Assembly: GCF_005519465.1 (NCBI RefSeq)
Contig: NZ_CP027858.1
Coordinates: 1,860,001 to 1,924,000, forward strand
Direction of reading: 5' to 3'
Length of the DNA: 64,000 bases
Origin: Streptomyces clavuligerus
Lineage (GTDB): Bacteria > Actinomycetota > Actinomycetes > Streptomycetales > Streptomycetaceae
Translations under genes and position numbers: made by a program
Part shown: positions 16,134 through 27,200 of the stretch, piece after piece
Position numbering within the stretch: position 1 is the first letter of the stretch
How the letters are laid out: every line of letters begins with the position of its first letter
The notes under the pieces: generated by a model
What the model saw: the letters and a program-made list of their open reading frames with translations, nothing else
What the model was told of the DNA's origin: nothing
The model's database searches: none

Positions 16134-16922
16134 ATGAACACCTGGAATGATGTGACGATCCGGCTCCTGGGGCCGGTGACACTCGTGAAAGGTTCCGTAC
16201 CGATACCCATCCGCGGGCAGCGACAGCGGCGATTCCTCGCCTCATTAGCGCTGCGACCGGGCCAGGTCATCTCCAAGGAAGCGATCATCGAAGACTCCTG
16301 GGACGGGGAGCCACCACTGACCGTTTCGGGCCAGTTGCAGACGTCGGCCTGGATGATCCGGACCGCGCTGGCGGAGGCGGGGCTGCCCCGCGACGCCCTC
16401 GGCTCCCACGACCGCGGCTACGAACTGCGCGTCCTGCCGGACTCCATCGACCTCTTCGTCTTCCGGGAGGCCGTGCGCGCCGTGCGGGACCTGCACGCAC
16501 GCGGTCAGCACCAGGAGGCGTCCGAACGGCTCGACACGGCGCTCGCCCTGTGGAAGGGGCCCGCCTTCGCGGATGTGACCTCCAGTCGGCTGCGGCTGCG
16601 GGGCGAGACCCTGGAGGAGGAGCGGACCGCCGCGGTCGAGCTGCGCGCCCTGATCGATGTCGGCCTCGGCTACTACGGGGACGCGATCACCCGGCTGTCG
16701 GAGCTCGTCGATCACGACCCGTTCCGTGAGGACCTGTATGTGAGCCTGATGAAGGCCTACTACGCGGAGGGCCGCCAGGCCGACGCGATCCAGGTCTTCC
16801 ACCGCGCGAAGGACATCCTGCGGGAGCAGATCGGCATCAGCCCCGGCGAGCGGATGACAAGGGTCATGCAGGCCATCCTGCGTCAGGACGAGCAGGTCCT
16901 GCGGGTCGGTACCCCGGCCTGA
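16134..16922 (+). CDS. ccaR: SARP pathway activator CcaR
   Basis: Streptomyces antibiotic regulatory protein that activates both the cephamycin and clavulanate genes. The 262 residues start with an OmpR-like winged helix (about 1-100, with the L-L-G-P-V and R-Q-R-R-F-L-A-S-L-A-L blocks) followed by the bacterial transcriptional activation domain (about 105-250, E-D-L-Y-V-S-L-M-K-A-Y-Y). ATG at 16134 has AAGGGGGA upstream; no in-frame alternative lies upstream. Codon 38 is TTA (16245-16247), the rarest codon in Streptomyces and the one read by the bldA tRNA, so translation may be developmentally limited. It stands alone between two long non-coding regions. Direct target sites are inferred elsewhere in the window. 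Confidence 0.96.
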   Translation: MNTWNDVTIRLLGPVTLVKGSVPIPIRGQRQRRFLASLALRPGQVISKEAIIEDSWDGEPPLTVSGQLQTSAWMIRTALAEAGLPRDALGSHDRGYELRVLPDSIDLFVFREAVRAVRDLHARGQHQEASERLDTALALWKGPAFADVTSSRLRLRGETLEEERTAAVELRALIDVGLGYYGDAITRLSELVDHDPFREDLYVSLMKAYYAEGRQADAIQVFHRAKDILREQIGISPGERMTRVMQAILRQDEQVLRVGTPA

Positions 16923-17244
16923 AACCGCGCGCGATACGGGAATGTTTGTCGACGTTTCCCTGAACCAACGCTGAAGAAACGTTCTTCTTCTCACAACGGC
17001 GGGGAATCTCCGGTCGGGAGGTGACCGGAGGAGCCTGCGAAGACGTACGACCCACCGGCCCCACCCGGGCCGGCCGGGCCGGAGTGCCGCCCGCCGTGCG
17101 CTCCGGCTCTCCTTTTCTTCCTCTTCTTCCTCACACAGAGCAGACCGAAAACCACCGCCGCGTTCACCCGCCGGCCGTAACGTCCCTCGCTCACAGCGAT
17201 CATCGCGACAGCGCGCTCACCGAGCGCGGGGAGCAGGGGCGACA
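16923..17244. other. Spacer between ccaR and the metallo-hydrolase gene
   Basis: This 322-base stretch holds a loose 7-bp inverted repeat (16952-16958 with 16976-16982) and an 8-bp hairpin (17008-17015 with 17023-17030), either of which may end the ccaR message. A pyrimidine-rich tract of ctcttcttcc type lies near 17110-17130. No gene is visible. The downstream promoter could not be placed. Confidence 0.4.
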
Positions 17245-18261
17245 GTGGCCGGGCGGCGGCGGACGGTACTCAAAGGGGCCCTGGCGGCATCCGGTGCGGC
17301 GGCGGTCGGGGCAGGGCTCGGTGTCGGCCTCGCCGGCGCCGACGCGCCCGCCCGCCGCGGGGGCTCCTTCTCCACCCGGGTGCGGCTGCGCTGGCTGGGG
17401 GTCTCCGGCTGGGAGATCGTCATCGACGGCGGGCACAGCATTCTGTTTGACCCGTATCTGAGCCGGATGCCCTGCCGGAATCCGCGGACGGGCGCGCTCG
17501 ATTCACGGCTGCCCCTGCGGACCGACCGGTCCCTGGTGGAGGCGACGGCCGCGCGCCATCTCACCGTTCCGCCCGAGTTGATCCTGATCAGCCATGGCCA
17601 TTTCGACCATATGGCCGATGTCCCGCAGTTGTTGGCCCGTCCGGCGTGGCGGCGGCGGCGCATCCGGACCGTGTGCGACGAGACGGTGCTGCATCTGCTG
17701 CTGGCGCTCGACGCGCCCCGGCCCCGGATCGACGACGTCATCCAGGTGAAGGGCGGCGAGTATCTGCGCTTCGACGGCTACACGGTGGAGGTCTTCCGCA
17801 GTCTGCACAGCCGGCTGCCGGACCACGGCTCCTTCGCCCCGGGGCGGCGGGTGTCCCCGCCGCGGCGGCCGTCCGCCCTGGGCGATCTGGTCGAGGGCGA
17901 CACCCTCGCCTACCAGGTCTCCGTCGACGGCGGGCCCACGATCCTGCTGATGGGCGCGGGGAACTTCGTCGAACGCGAACTGGCCGGAATCCGGCCCGAT
18001 GTCGCGCTCGTCCCCATGACGTCGCACACGGCGGTGCACCGCTATGTCGAGCGGCTGCTGACGGCAACGGGAAATCCGCCGCTGCTGATCCCCAGTCACC
18101 ACGACGACATGACCACGCCGCTCACCCGTGCGCCTCGGGCGCTCGCCGACTCGGTCCGGCCGATGGCGGCACGGGAGCTGTCCCGGGCCGCCGCAGCGCG
18201 ATCACGCGTGATCGAACCGCATCACCTGGGTGTGCTGGATCTCACCGCCGCACTGTCCTGA
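17245..18261 (+). CDS. Exported metallo-beta-lactamase-fold hydrolase of unknown role
   Basis: The 338-residue protein has a twin-arginine-type signal (A-G-R-R-R-T-V-L-K-G followed by an Ala/Gly-rich core to about residue 35), so it should be exported folded through Tat. The mature part has the metal-binding H-G-H-F-D-H motif (residues about 117-122) of metallo-beta-lactamase-fold hydrolases; the overall pattern resembles the UlaG/YtnP-like MBL branch, with further His residues near 255-260 and an S-H-H-D-D near 278. GTG at 17245 has GGGGAG and AGGGG upstream. It lies between ccaR and blp. No step of either pathway needs it; roles in degrading beta-lactams or signals outside the cell are guesses. 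Recalled work reported no production effect on disruption of an ORF here, unverified. Confidence 0.85.
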   Translation: MAGRRRTVLKGALAASGAAAVGAGLGVGLAGADAPARRGGSFSTRVRLRWLGVSGWEIVIDGGHSILFDPYLSRMPCRNPRTGALDSRLPLRTDRSLVEATAARHLTVPPELILISHGHFDHMADVPQLLARPAWRRRRIRTVCDETVLHLLLALDAPRPRIDDVIQVKGGEYLRFDGYTVEVFRSLHSRLPDHGSFAPGRRVSPPRRPSALGDLVEGDTLAYQVSVDGGPTILLMGAGNFVERELAGIRPDVALVPMTSHTAVHRYVERLLTATGNPPLLIPSHHDDMTTPLTRAPRALADSVRPMAARELSRAAAARSRVIEPHHLGVLDLTAALS

Positions 18262-18372
18262 CCTGCGCGAAAGCCCTGAATGACCGATGCGGGCCAGGGT
18301 CTGTCACCAGCCGTTGGAAGGCGGCGGAGATCAGCGGAAGACCACGGCTGGTGAGGATGGCCCGCACACCGG

Positions 18373-18569
18373 TTCTTGCACCTCACGCACCTTCCGCACC
18401 TCGTGCACTTTCGCACCTCGTACGTATCCCGCGCCTTGCCCATATCCCGCACCTCGTACGTATCCCGCGCCTTGTACGTATCCCGTATCTCGTGCGCCTT
18501 CCGCACCTCGTGCACCTCTCACACCCCATGCATCCCCAGCACGTCATGCACCTCCCGGACCTCATGGGC
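18373..18569 (+). repeat. Eleven imperfect 18-bp tandem repeats upstream of blp
   Basis: Ten of the eleven units are exactly 18 bases; one (18391-18407) is 17. A typical unit is atcccgcacctcgtacgt (18444-18461), and 18426-18443, 18462-18479 and 18498-18515 differ from it at a few positions. The tract ends 38 bases before the blp start codon. It can be read as a hexapeptide repeat in one frame, but no gene with a proper start and stop fits it, so I treat it as non-coding. It occupies most of the 346-base gap between the metallo-hydrolase and blp. Confidence 0.8.
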
Positions 18570-18607
18570 CGACCCAGACAGCCGATACAGACAAGGGGTT
18601 CCTTCAC

Positions 18608-19156
18608 ATGGTGAAGAAGACATGGAGGTCCGCGCTCGCGCTGACCGCGGCCGCCGGAGCCGTCCTCGCCACGGCCACCAGCGCCCACGCGTACACGGGC
18701 TTCACGCCCGAGCGGTACAACAAGATCCAGTTCGGGATGGACCGGACCCTGGTCTGGCAGCTCGCCGGTGCCGACCAGTCCTGCTCGGACCAAGTGGAGC
18801 GGATCATCTGCTACAACAACCCGGACCACTACGGGCCGCAGGGCCACTTCTTCTTCAACGCCGCGGACAAGCTCATCCACAAGCGGCAGATGGAGCTGTT
18901 CCCCGCGCCGAAGCCGACCATGCGGCTGGCCACCTACAACAAGACCCAGACGGGCATGACGGAGGCCCAGTTCTGGGCGGCCGTCCCCTCGGACACCTGC
19001 TCGGCGCTGGCCGAGCAGTACCCGAACTGGCCCGCCACGAACGGCAATCTGCGGGAGTACGTCTGCCCCAGCAAGGCCGAGCGGTTCGCGCCGAGCGCCT
19101 ATTTCACCTTCACCGATGGCAAGCTGACCAGCAGGTCGCAGAGCCAACTGCCCTGA
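18608..19156 (+). CDS. blp: BLIP-like secreted protein
   Basis: Homologue of the beta-lactamase inhibitory protein BLIP. The 182-residue precursor has a clear Sec signal peptide ending A-H-A at residue 28. The mature protein shows the BLIP tandem-repeat plan: two related halves, each with Y-N-K-(I/T)-Q-x-G-M and a Cys pair (C-S-D ... I-I-C and T-C-S ... Y-V-C), which would give two disulfides. ATG at 18608 follows AAGGGG. From recalled literature the S. clavuligerus BLP has the BLIP fold but does not inhibit tested beta-lactamases, so its role is open. It lies between the metallo-hydrolase and lat, preceded by an unusual repeat tract and followed by two hairpins. Confidence 0.93.
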
Positions 19157-19320
19157 AGCGGGCCATAGCAGACCGAAGGCCGGGCTTCGGGAGAAACACC
19201 GAAAGGTGATGTTCCACTGCCGGGCCGACGATGCGCCGTTTCCGGACCGAACGCATGATTCGGGTTTTCCACCGCGCTGCCGACCGGAAAACACCGGCGC
19301 AATCCCATCGAACGCACCCC

Positions 19321-19354
19321 TGCCCGATCGGGGCGTTCCACCCCCGATCGGGCA
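19321..19354. terminator. Terminator hairpin 1 after blp
   Basis: A perfect 13-bp inverted repeat (19321-19333 and 19342-19354) with an 8-base loop, 165 bases beyond the blp stop codon. Confidence 0.65.
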
Positions 19355-19360
19355 GCGCGG

Positions 19361-19381
19361 CCACCGAATGTCCTTCGGTGG
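19361..19381. terminator. Terminator hairpin 2 after blp
   Basis: A perfect 8-bp inverted repeat with a 5-base loop directly follows hairpin 1. Together they should insulate lat-pcbAB-pcbC from read-through of blp. Confidence 0.5.
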
Positions 19382-19761
19382 CCGTTCCGCTTTTCCGGGG
19401 CGGCCGGGCAGCACCCGAGTACCCGGCCGAAAACGGTCGGTCCCAGGCTTCGATGGCCACCGCAAAGATCCAGCCATGCGCCGCCCTCCGCGCCTCCGCC
19501 CCCCACCTATTCGGAAAAGGCGGCAAGCCCGTTGGAATTCCCCTGAACACGAAGCTGAGCAACAGCTCGTCACGCGCTCCCGAGCTGGCCATTCAGGGCA
19601 GTTCACAAAGAGCCATCGAGAGGCGTCCGAGAGAGCTGGAAGAGGGGTCCAAGAGCATGGTGGGTCATTATTGTGATCCTAAAATGTCCAGTTCACCGCC
19701 ATGACAGCAGAGGCTGGAAAGTCCCCCATAATTCAGCCTGATCCCCCAGGAGTTCTCACCC
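19382..19761 (+). promoter_or_regulatory. lat promoter region
   Basis: This 380-base stretch upstream of lat becomes A/T-richer near the gene. TAAAAT at 19680-19685 is a plausible -10 box, placing the start about 70 bases before the lat ATG. No good -35 is present at the usual distance, as expected for an activator-dependent promoter; CcaR is known to act on lat (recalled). I did not find an 11-bp repeat like the one before cmcI. No gene is visible. Confidence 0.45.
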
Positions 19762-21135
19762 ATGGGCGAAGCAGCACGCCACCCCGACGGCGATTTCTCG
19801 GACGTGGGAAACCTCCACGCTCAGGACGTGCACCAGGCACTTGAGCAGCATATGCTCGTCGACGGGTACGACCTCGTTCTCGACCTCGACGCCAGCTCCG
19901 GCGTCTGGCTCGTCGACGCCGTCACCCAGAAGCGGTATCTCGACCTCTTTTCCTTCTTTGCCTCGGCGCCGCTCGGAATCAACCCGCCCAGCATTGTCGA
20001 GGACCCGGCATTCATGCGGGAGCTGGCCGTGGCCGCGGTCAACAAGCCGTCGAACCCCGATCTTTATTCGGTGCCGTACGCCCGTTTCGTCAAGACCTTC
20101 GCCCGGGTCCTCGGCGACCCCCGGCTGCCGCGGCTGTTCTTCGTGGACGGCGGGGCGCTGGCCGTGGAGAACGCGCTCAAGGCGGCCCTCGACTGGAAGG
20201 CCCAGAAGCTGGGCCTCGCCGAGCCGGACACCGACCGGCTCCAGGTGCTGCATCTGGAGCGCTCGTTCCACGGCCGCAGCGGCTACACCATGTCGCTGAC
20301 GAACACCGAGCCGTCCAAGACCGCCCGCTTCCCCAAGTTCGGCTGGCCACGGATCTCGTCCCCCGCCCTCCAGCACCCGCCGGCCGAGCACACCGGCGCC
20401 AACCAGGAGGCCGAGCGACGGGCGCTGGAGGCCGCCCGGGAGGCGTTCGCAGCGGCGGACGGCATGATCGCCTGCTTCATCGCGGAGCCCATCCAGGGCG
20501 AGGGCGGCGACAACCACCTCAGCGCGGAGTTCCTCCAGGCCATGCAGCGGCTCTGCCACGAGAACGACGCCCTGTTCGTCCTGGACGAGGTGCAGAGCGG
20601 CTGCGGCATCACCGGTACCGCCTGGGCCTACCAGCAGCTCGGCCTCCAGCCCGACCTGGTGGCCTTCGGCAAGAAGACCCAGGTCTGCGGGGTGATGGGC
20701 GGCGGCCGGATCGACGAGGTCCCCGAGAACGTCTTCGCCGTCTCCTCCCGGATCAGCTCCACCTGGGGCGGCAACCTCGCCGACATGGTCCGCGCCACCC
20801 GGCTGCTGGAGACGATCGAGCGCACCCAGGTCTTCGACACCGTCGTCCAGCGCGGCAAGTACTTCCGGGACGGCCTGGAGGACCTGGCCGCCCGCCACCC
20901 CTCCGTCGTGACCAACGCCCGCGGCCGGGGCCTGATGTGCGCGGTCGACCTGCCGGACACCCGGACCCGCAATGAGGTGCTGCGGCTCATGTACACGGAG
21001 CACCAGGTCATCGCCCTGCCCTGCGGCGGGCGCAGCCTCCGGTTCCGCCCCGCGCTGACGATCGCCGAGCACGAGATCGACCAGGCCCTTCAGGCGCTGG
21101 CGAGCAGTGTCACGGCGGTCGCCGAGAGCGTCTGA
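19762..21135 (+). CDS. lat: L-lysine epsilon-aminotransferase
   Basis: PLP enzyme that transfers the epsilon-amino group of lysine to 2-oxoglutarate, giving alpha-aminoadipate semialdehyde/piperideine-6-carboxylate. This is the committed step toward beta-lactams in actinomycetes; Pcd carries out the next oxidation. The 457 residues have class III aminotransferase signatures: E-P-I-Q-G-E-G-G-D at about 242-250, D275 in L-D-E-V-Q-S-G for the pyridine nitrogen, and K304 in A-F-G-K-K for the Schiff base. ATG at 19762 has CAGGAG at correct distance; this start region is almost repeated upstream of cmcI. It is the first gene of lat-pcbAB-pcbC. Confidence 0.97.
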   Translation: MGEAARHPDGDFSDVGNLHAQDVHQALEQHMLVDGYDLVLDLDASSGVWLVDAVTQKRYLDLFSFFASAPLGINPPSIVEDPAFMRELAVAAVNKPSNPDLYSVPYARFVKTFARVLGDPRLPRLFFVDGGALAVENALKAALDWKAQKLGLAEPDTDRLQVLHLERSFHGRSGYTMSLTNTEPSKTARFPKFGWPRISSPALQHPPAEHTGANQEAERRALEAAREAFAAADGMIACFIAEPIQGEGGDNHLSAEFLQAMQRLCHENDALFVLDEVQSGCGITGTAWAYQQLGLQPDLVAFGKKTQVCGVMGGGRIDEVPENVFAVSSRISSTWGGNLADMVRATRLLETIERTQVFDTVVQRGKYFRDGLEDLAARHPSVVTNARGRGLMCAVDLPDTRTRNEVLRLMYTEHQVIALPCGGRSLRFRPALTIAEHEIDQALQALASSVTAVAESV

Positions 21136-21139
21136 CGCC

Positions 21140-21176
21140 CGGCCGGCCGGGTGCCCCAGCGGGGCCCGGCCGGCCG
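21140..21176 (+). terminator. Hairpin in the lat-pcbAB gap (possible attenuator)
   Basis: A perfect 12-bp inverted repeat (21140-21151 and 21165-21176) starts 5 bases after the lat stop codon. The 13-base interior can itself pair (cccc with gggg), extending the stem after a 2-base bulge. It may lower transcription from lat into the very large pcbAB. Confidence 0.6.
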
Positions 21177-21287
21177 CACCGCGGAACGGAACACCCCTGG
21201 CGCGTCGCCCGGTGACACGCTCTCCGGGCGGCTCAACCGCGCCACCCCCACGGCACGTTCGCCTTCACCCGCACGGAGAGCCCACGA

Positions 21288-24200
21288 ATGATGTCAGCAC
21301 GGTACCCGAGGACCGCAGCGGAGTGGACCACTCGCATTCAAGGAGTGTCGAGCGAGCGTTGCGATCTTGAAATGCTGCTGAAGGACGAGTGGCGCAACAG
21401 GATCGCGGTACGGGACGACGACCCCGGTGTCCGTGCGACGAGGCAGCGGGACATCGTCGTCGACGGGCGGGAGTACACCGCTCTGAAGGACGCGCTGCGC
21501 GCCGCCGACGGGGTCTCGGCGGGCGCGCTCGCGCTGGCCTCCCTGCACAGCGTGATGCGCGCGTACGGCCATGGCGAGCAGACGGTGGCGGCGTTCGTCG
21601 ACGCGACGGCGACGGCGGAGCTGAAGACGGCCGCCGTGCTGCCGGTGATCGTCGACCATATCGAGCACACCCGGCTGACCTGCGCCGAGGCGATCCGGGA
21701 GCTGGACGAGACGCTGCGCCGCAAGGACTCCTACACCCGTGCGGACGAGGTGCTCCAGCGGGGGCTCTTCGATGCCCTGCTGGTGCTCGCCGAGCGCGAG
21801 GTGGCCCTGTCCGAGCTGCCGTCGGCCCCGCTGGTCATGGTCGTCCGGGACGACGCGGCCCGGGGCCGGCTGTGCTGGACGATGGCGTACGCGGGCGAGC
21901 TGTTCGAGGACACGACGGTCGCCGGTGTGCTGGAGGTCGTCCGGGAGGTGCTCGGGCAGTACGCCGGGCGGCCGGGCGACCGGGTCGCCGAGATCGAGCT
22001 GGCCTCGCGGGAGCAGCGCGAGCGGCTTCAGCGGTGGAACGCGACCGATGGCGACTTCCCGGCGGACCAGCGCCTCAACGACCTGGTCGAGGCGGCCGTG
22101 CGGCGGTCGCCGGACCGTGAGGCGGTCGTCTTCGGGACACAGCGGCTGACCTATCGGGAGGTCGACGCGCGGGCGAACCGGTTCGCGCACTGGCTGCTCG
22201 GTCCGGGTCTCGGGGTCCGTTCGCAGCAGCTCGTCGGGATCTTTCTGGACAAGAGCGATCTCGGGGTGGTCGCCACGCTCGGCATCTGGAAGGCGGGCGC
22301 GGCCTATGTGCCGATCGACCCGGCCTATCCGGCGGAGCGGGTGCGGTTCGCGGTCGGTGACACCGGGCTGCGGGGCATCGTCACCAACCGGCACCACGCG
22401 GGGCGGCTGCGGGAGATCCTGGGCGCGGAGCACGCGGATGTGACGGTCGTCGAGATCGAGTCCGTGCTCGACGAGCAGGCCGCCGCCGACACCGACGGCC
22501 TGCTGAGTGTGAAGCCCGAGCTGGCGCTGGGGGTACGGGATCTGGCCTATCTCACCTACACCTCCGGCACCACCGGTGTGCCGAAGGGGGTGCCCAAGTA
22601 CCACGACAGTGTCGTGAACAGCATCACGGACCTGTCGGAGCGGTACGACATGCGGCGGCCGGGCACGGAGCGGGTCGCGCTCTTCGCCTCGTACGTCTTC
22701 GAGCCGCATCTGCGGCAGACGCTGATCGCGCTCATCAACGGGCAGACGCTGGTCGTCGTCCCCGAGGAGGTCCGGCTCGACCCGGACCGCTTCCCCGCGT
22801 ACATCGAGGAGCACGGCGTCACGTACCTCAACGCGACGGGTTCGGTGCTGCAACACTTCGATCTGCGCCGATGTACCAGCCTGAAACGGCTGTTGCTGGT
22901 CGGCGAGGAGCTGACGGCGGCCGGGCTGCGCCAGCTCCGCGAGCGGTTCTCCGGGCGGATCGTCAACGAGTACGCCTTCACCGAGGCGGCGTTCGTCACC
23001 GCCGTGAAGGAGTTCGCGCCGGGCGTCACCGAGCGCGCGGACCGCAGCATCGGCCGACCGGTGCGGAATGTGAAGTGGTATGTCCTCAGCCAGGATCTGA
23101 AGCGGTTGCCGGTCGGGGCGATCGGCGAGCTGTACATCGGCGGCTGCGGGGTGGCGCCGGGCTATCTGAACCGCGACGACCTGACGGCCGAGCGGTTCCT
23201 GACCAATCCGTACGCCTCGGAGCAGGACCGGGCGCGCGGGATGAACGCCCGGATCTACCGGACCGGTGACCTGGCGCGGATGCTGCCGTCCGGCGAGGTC
23301 GAGTTCATGGGCCGCAGCGACTTCCAGCTCAAGCTGAACGGTGTCCGGGTGGAGCCGGGCGAGATCGAGGCGCAGGCCACCGAGTATGCGGGGGTCCGCA
23401 AGTGCGTGGTCATCGCCCGTGAGGGGGCGGGCGGCGGCAGCGACCGCCATCTGGTCGGCTACTACCTGACGGAGCCCGGGGCCGGGGTGACCGAGGCGGA
23501 GCTGCTGTCCTTCCTGGAGCGGCGGCTCATCCGGATCATGGTCCCGGCGCGGATGGTCCGGCTGGAGAGCATCCCCGTCAATGTCAACGGCAAGGTCGAC
23601 TGGCGGGCGCTGCCCGAGGTGGACCTCGCCCGCCCGGACACGGGCGGCGGCGCGGTGGGCTCCACCACGACCGGGGGTGTCCGGGGTGAGCTGCGCGAGA
23701 TCTGGAGCGCGGTCCTCGGCCTTCCGGTGTCCCGTATCGGCGACGGCGACGACTTCTTCCGGCTCGGCGGCCAGAGCATCTCCTGCATTCTGCTCATCGC
23801 CCGGATACGGCAGCGGCTGGGCGTCTTCGTCGGGGTCGAGGACGTCTTCACGCTGAGGACGCTGGGCGCGCTGGCGGACCGGCTGGAGCGCGACCGGGGC
23901 ACGGCGCCCGCGGACGGCACGCCGCAGGAGCGGCGGTCCGCCGAGGGCACAGCGGACACGACGGGCACGGACGGTGCGGAGGGCGCGGACGGCGGGCCCG
24001 TGCGGCTGCTCGCGAACGGTCTCCAGCAGGGGCTGCTCTACCACGCCCTGAAGCGCCGCAACGGCGACGACGCCTATGTGATGCAGTCGGTGCACCACTA
24101 CCGCTGCGCCATCCGCCCCGAGCTGATGCGCGAGGCGTGGCAGCACGCGCGGCGCACGTACCCCGCGCTGCGGCTGCGTTTCGAGTGGGCCGAGGAGGCC

Positions 24201-27200
24201 CTCCAGATCGTCGAGAACGACGACCGTTCCGTGGACTGGCGGTTCACCGATCTGAGCGGGGTGGCCGACCCGGCGGAGCAGGACGCCCGGATCCGGGAGC
24301 TCCAGGAGCGGGACCGGACCGAGCCCTACGACCCGGCGGCGGGCGGGCTGTTCCGGATCTATCTGATCCGCCGGAGCGAAGAGTTCTTCTCGCTGCTGTT
24401 CAGCTGCCACCACATCATCCTGGACGGCTGGAGCCTGCCGGTCCTCCACGACGACGTGCACCGGACCTATCTGCGGCTGGTGGACGGCGAGCCGGTCACG
24501 GCGGACGCGGGGAGCACCGGTACCCCCGGGAGCACCGGGAACACCGGGAACACCGGGAAGACGGACACCGCGTACATCGCGGCGCAGCGGGACTGGGAGG
24601 CGCACCGCGGCGACCACGTCGACTACTGGACCCGTCAGATCGAGCGGATCGACGAGCGGGGCGACTTCGGCGGGCTGGTCCGGGAGGACATCCGCTACCA
24701 GGTGGCGCTGAGCGAGTACGACCACGTCAAGGAGCACCGGACCCGGCGGCTCGCCCTCGGTGCCGAGCGGACCGCGGCGCTGAAGGCGGTCTGCGCGGAG
24801 CACTCCGTGACCCTGCACTCGGTGCTCCAGTTCGTGTGGCACAAGGTGCTGTACGCCGTCGGCGGCGGGAACACCACGGTGGTCGGCACGATCGTGTCCG
24901 GGCGCAATCCGCACATCGACGGGATCGAGAACTCCGTCGGTCTGTTCATCAACACGCTGCCCGTGATCGTCGACCACGACGAGCAGGCGGCGCTGGGCAC
25001 GGACGCGGCCATCGCGGACATCCAGTCCGCCGTGACCGCCATGGCCGCCCGGAGCACGGTGGAGCTGGGCCGGCTGGAGACCGGCGGGATGAAGCGCCGC
25101 CTCTTCGACACCCTGCTGGTCCTGGAGAACTATCCGCGGCTGCTCTCCGAGGACGAGGAGCGCGCCCACGACGAGTTGCTGCGCTTCGAGAAGGCGTACG
25201 ACGCCGACAAGGTCGACTATCCGCTGGCCGTGGTCGCCCGCGAGGAGGGTGAGGAGCTGACCGTCACCCTCTGGTACGCGGGTGAGCTGTTCGAGGACGC
25301 CACGATCGACACCCTGCTCGGGGTGGCGGAGACCCTGTTCGACCAGGTGGCCGAGGACATCTCGCGCCGGGTGGACCGGCTGGAGCTGGTCTCGCCCGCG
25401 ATGGTCGAGCAGTACGGGGTGTGGAACCGGACCACGGCCCCGTTCCCGGCCGGGCAGACCCTGCACGGGGTCTTCGAGCGGCAGGCCGCCGCCTGGCCGG
25501 ACGAGACCGCGGTGGTCTTCCGCGACCGGCGGCTGACCTACCGGGAGCTGAACGAGCGCGCCAACCGGCTGGCGCACCATCTGCGCTCGGTCGCGGAGCT
25601 GCGCCCGAACGACCTGGTCGGCCTGGTCGTCGACAAGAACGAGCTGATGATCACCGCGATCCTGGCGGTGTGGAAGACGGGCGCGGGCTATGTCCCGATC
25701 GACCCGGGCTACCCCGACGACCGGGTGGCGTTCATGCTGGCGGACACCAGCGCCAAGCTGGTGATCACCAACCAGGGGCGGGTGGCGCGGATCGGGGAGC
25801 TGACCGGTGGCGCGCTGCCGGTGGTGGATCTCGACCGGCTGCCCGACGGCAACGGCGCGGACGGCGACCCGGTCACCGATGTCACCGCCACGGATCTCGC
25901 GTACGCGATCTACACCTCCGGCACCACCGGCAGGCCCAAGGCGGTGCTGGTCGAGCACCGGGGTGTGGTGAACCTCCAGCACTCGCTGGCGAAGCTGTTC
26001 GGCCTGGACCGGAGCGAGGGCGTCGAGGCGCTGCTGTCGTTCTCGAACTACGTCTTCGACCACTTCGTGGAGCAGATGACGGACGCCCTGCTCAACGGGC
26101 AGAAGCTGGTCGTCCTCGACGACACCATGCGCACGGACGCCGAGCGGCTGTACCGGTACATCAACGACGAGCAGGTCACCTATCTCTCCGGCACGCCGTC
26201 GGTGCTCTCGCTCTACGACTACTCGACGACGACCTCGCTGACCCGGATCGACGCGATCGGCGAGGACTTCACCGAGCCGGTCTTCAACAAGATCCGCGCC
26301 ATGTTCCCGGGGACGATCATCAACGGGTACGGGCCGACGGAGATCTCGATCACCAGCCACAAGCGGCCCTACACGGTCGGCGAGCGGCGGTCGACGAAGA
26401 GCATCGGCCACCCGGTGGACAACTACACGGCCTATGTCCTGAACAAGTCGATGCAGCGGGTGCCGGTCGGCGGCATGGGCGAGCTGTACATCGGCGGTGT
26501 CGGCGTCACCCGCGGCTATCTGAACCGCGACGAGCTGACGGCGGACCGCTTCGTCGACAACCCCTTCCAGACCGCCGAGGAGCGGGCCGAGGGGCGCAAC
26601 GCGCGCGTCTACAAGACCGGTGACCTGGTGCGCTGGCTGCCCAACGGCGAGCTGGAGTGCCTGGGCCGCACCGACCTCCAGGTCAAGATCCGGGGACAGC
26701 GGGTCGAGCTGGGCGAGGTCGAGGCCGCGCTCTCCTCGTACCCGGGCGTCACCCGTTCCCTGGTCATCGCGCGGGAGCACCGGGGCGCGGGGCTCGCGTC
26801 GGCGCAGAAGTACCTCGTGGGCTTCTATGTCGGCACGGACGATCTGGACGAGCAGGACGTCAGGCAGTGGATGCGGACGAAGCTGCCCGAGGCGGTCGTC
26901 CCCTCCCGGGTGCTGCGGATCACCGACATCCCGGTGACGCCGAGCGGCAAGCTGGACGTCACACGGCTCCCGGAGACCGACTTCGGCCCGGGTGACAGCG
27001 GCGAGTACATCGCGCCGTCGAACGATGTCGAGACCAAGCTGTGCGGCATCTGGGCCACGGTGCTCGGTCTCGCCCCGGAGCGGGTCGGCGTCACCGACGA
27101 CTTCTTCGCCCTCGGCGGCGACAGCCTCCGGGCGATGGTGCTGGCGCAGGCCATCACCACCGGCTTCGGCCGGGGTCTCGGGGTCGCGACCGTGCTCCAG

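Noticed and set aside
18373..18569. The 18-bp tract as a CRISPR array
   Set aside because: The repeats are contiguous without unique spacers, too short, and there are no cas genes.
18262..18607. The 18-bp repeats as a coding hexapeptide-repeat domain fused to Blp
   Set aside because: A frame through the repeats can join blp, but Blp has its own ATG, AAGGGG site and textbook signal peptide at 18608, which an upstream extension would destroy.
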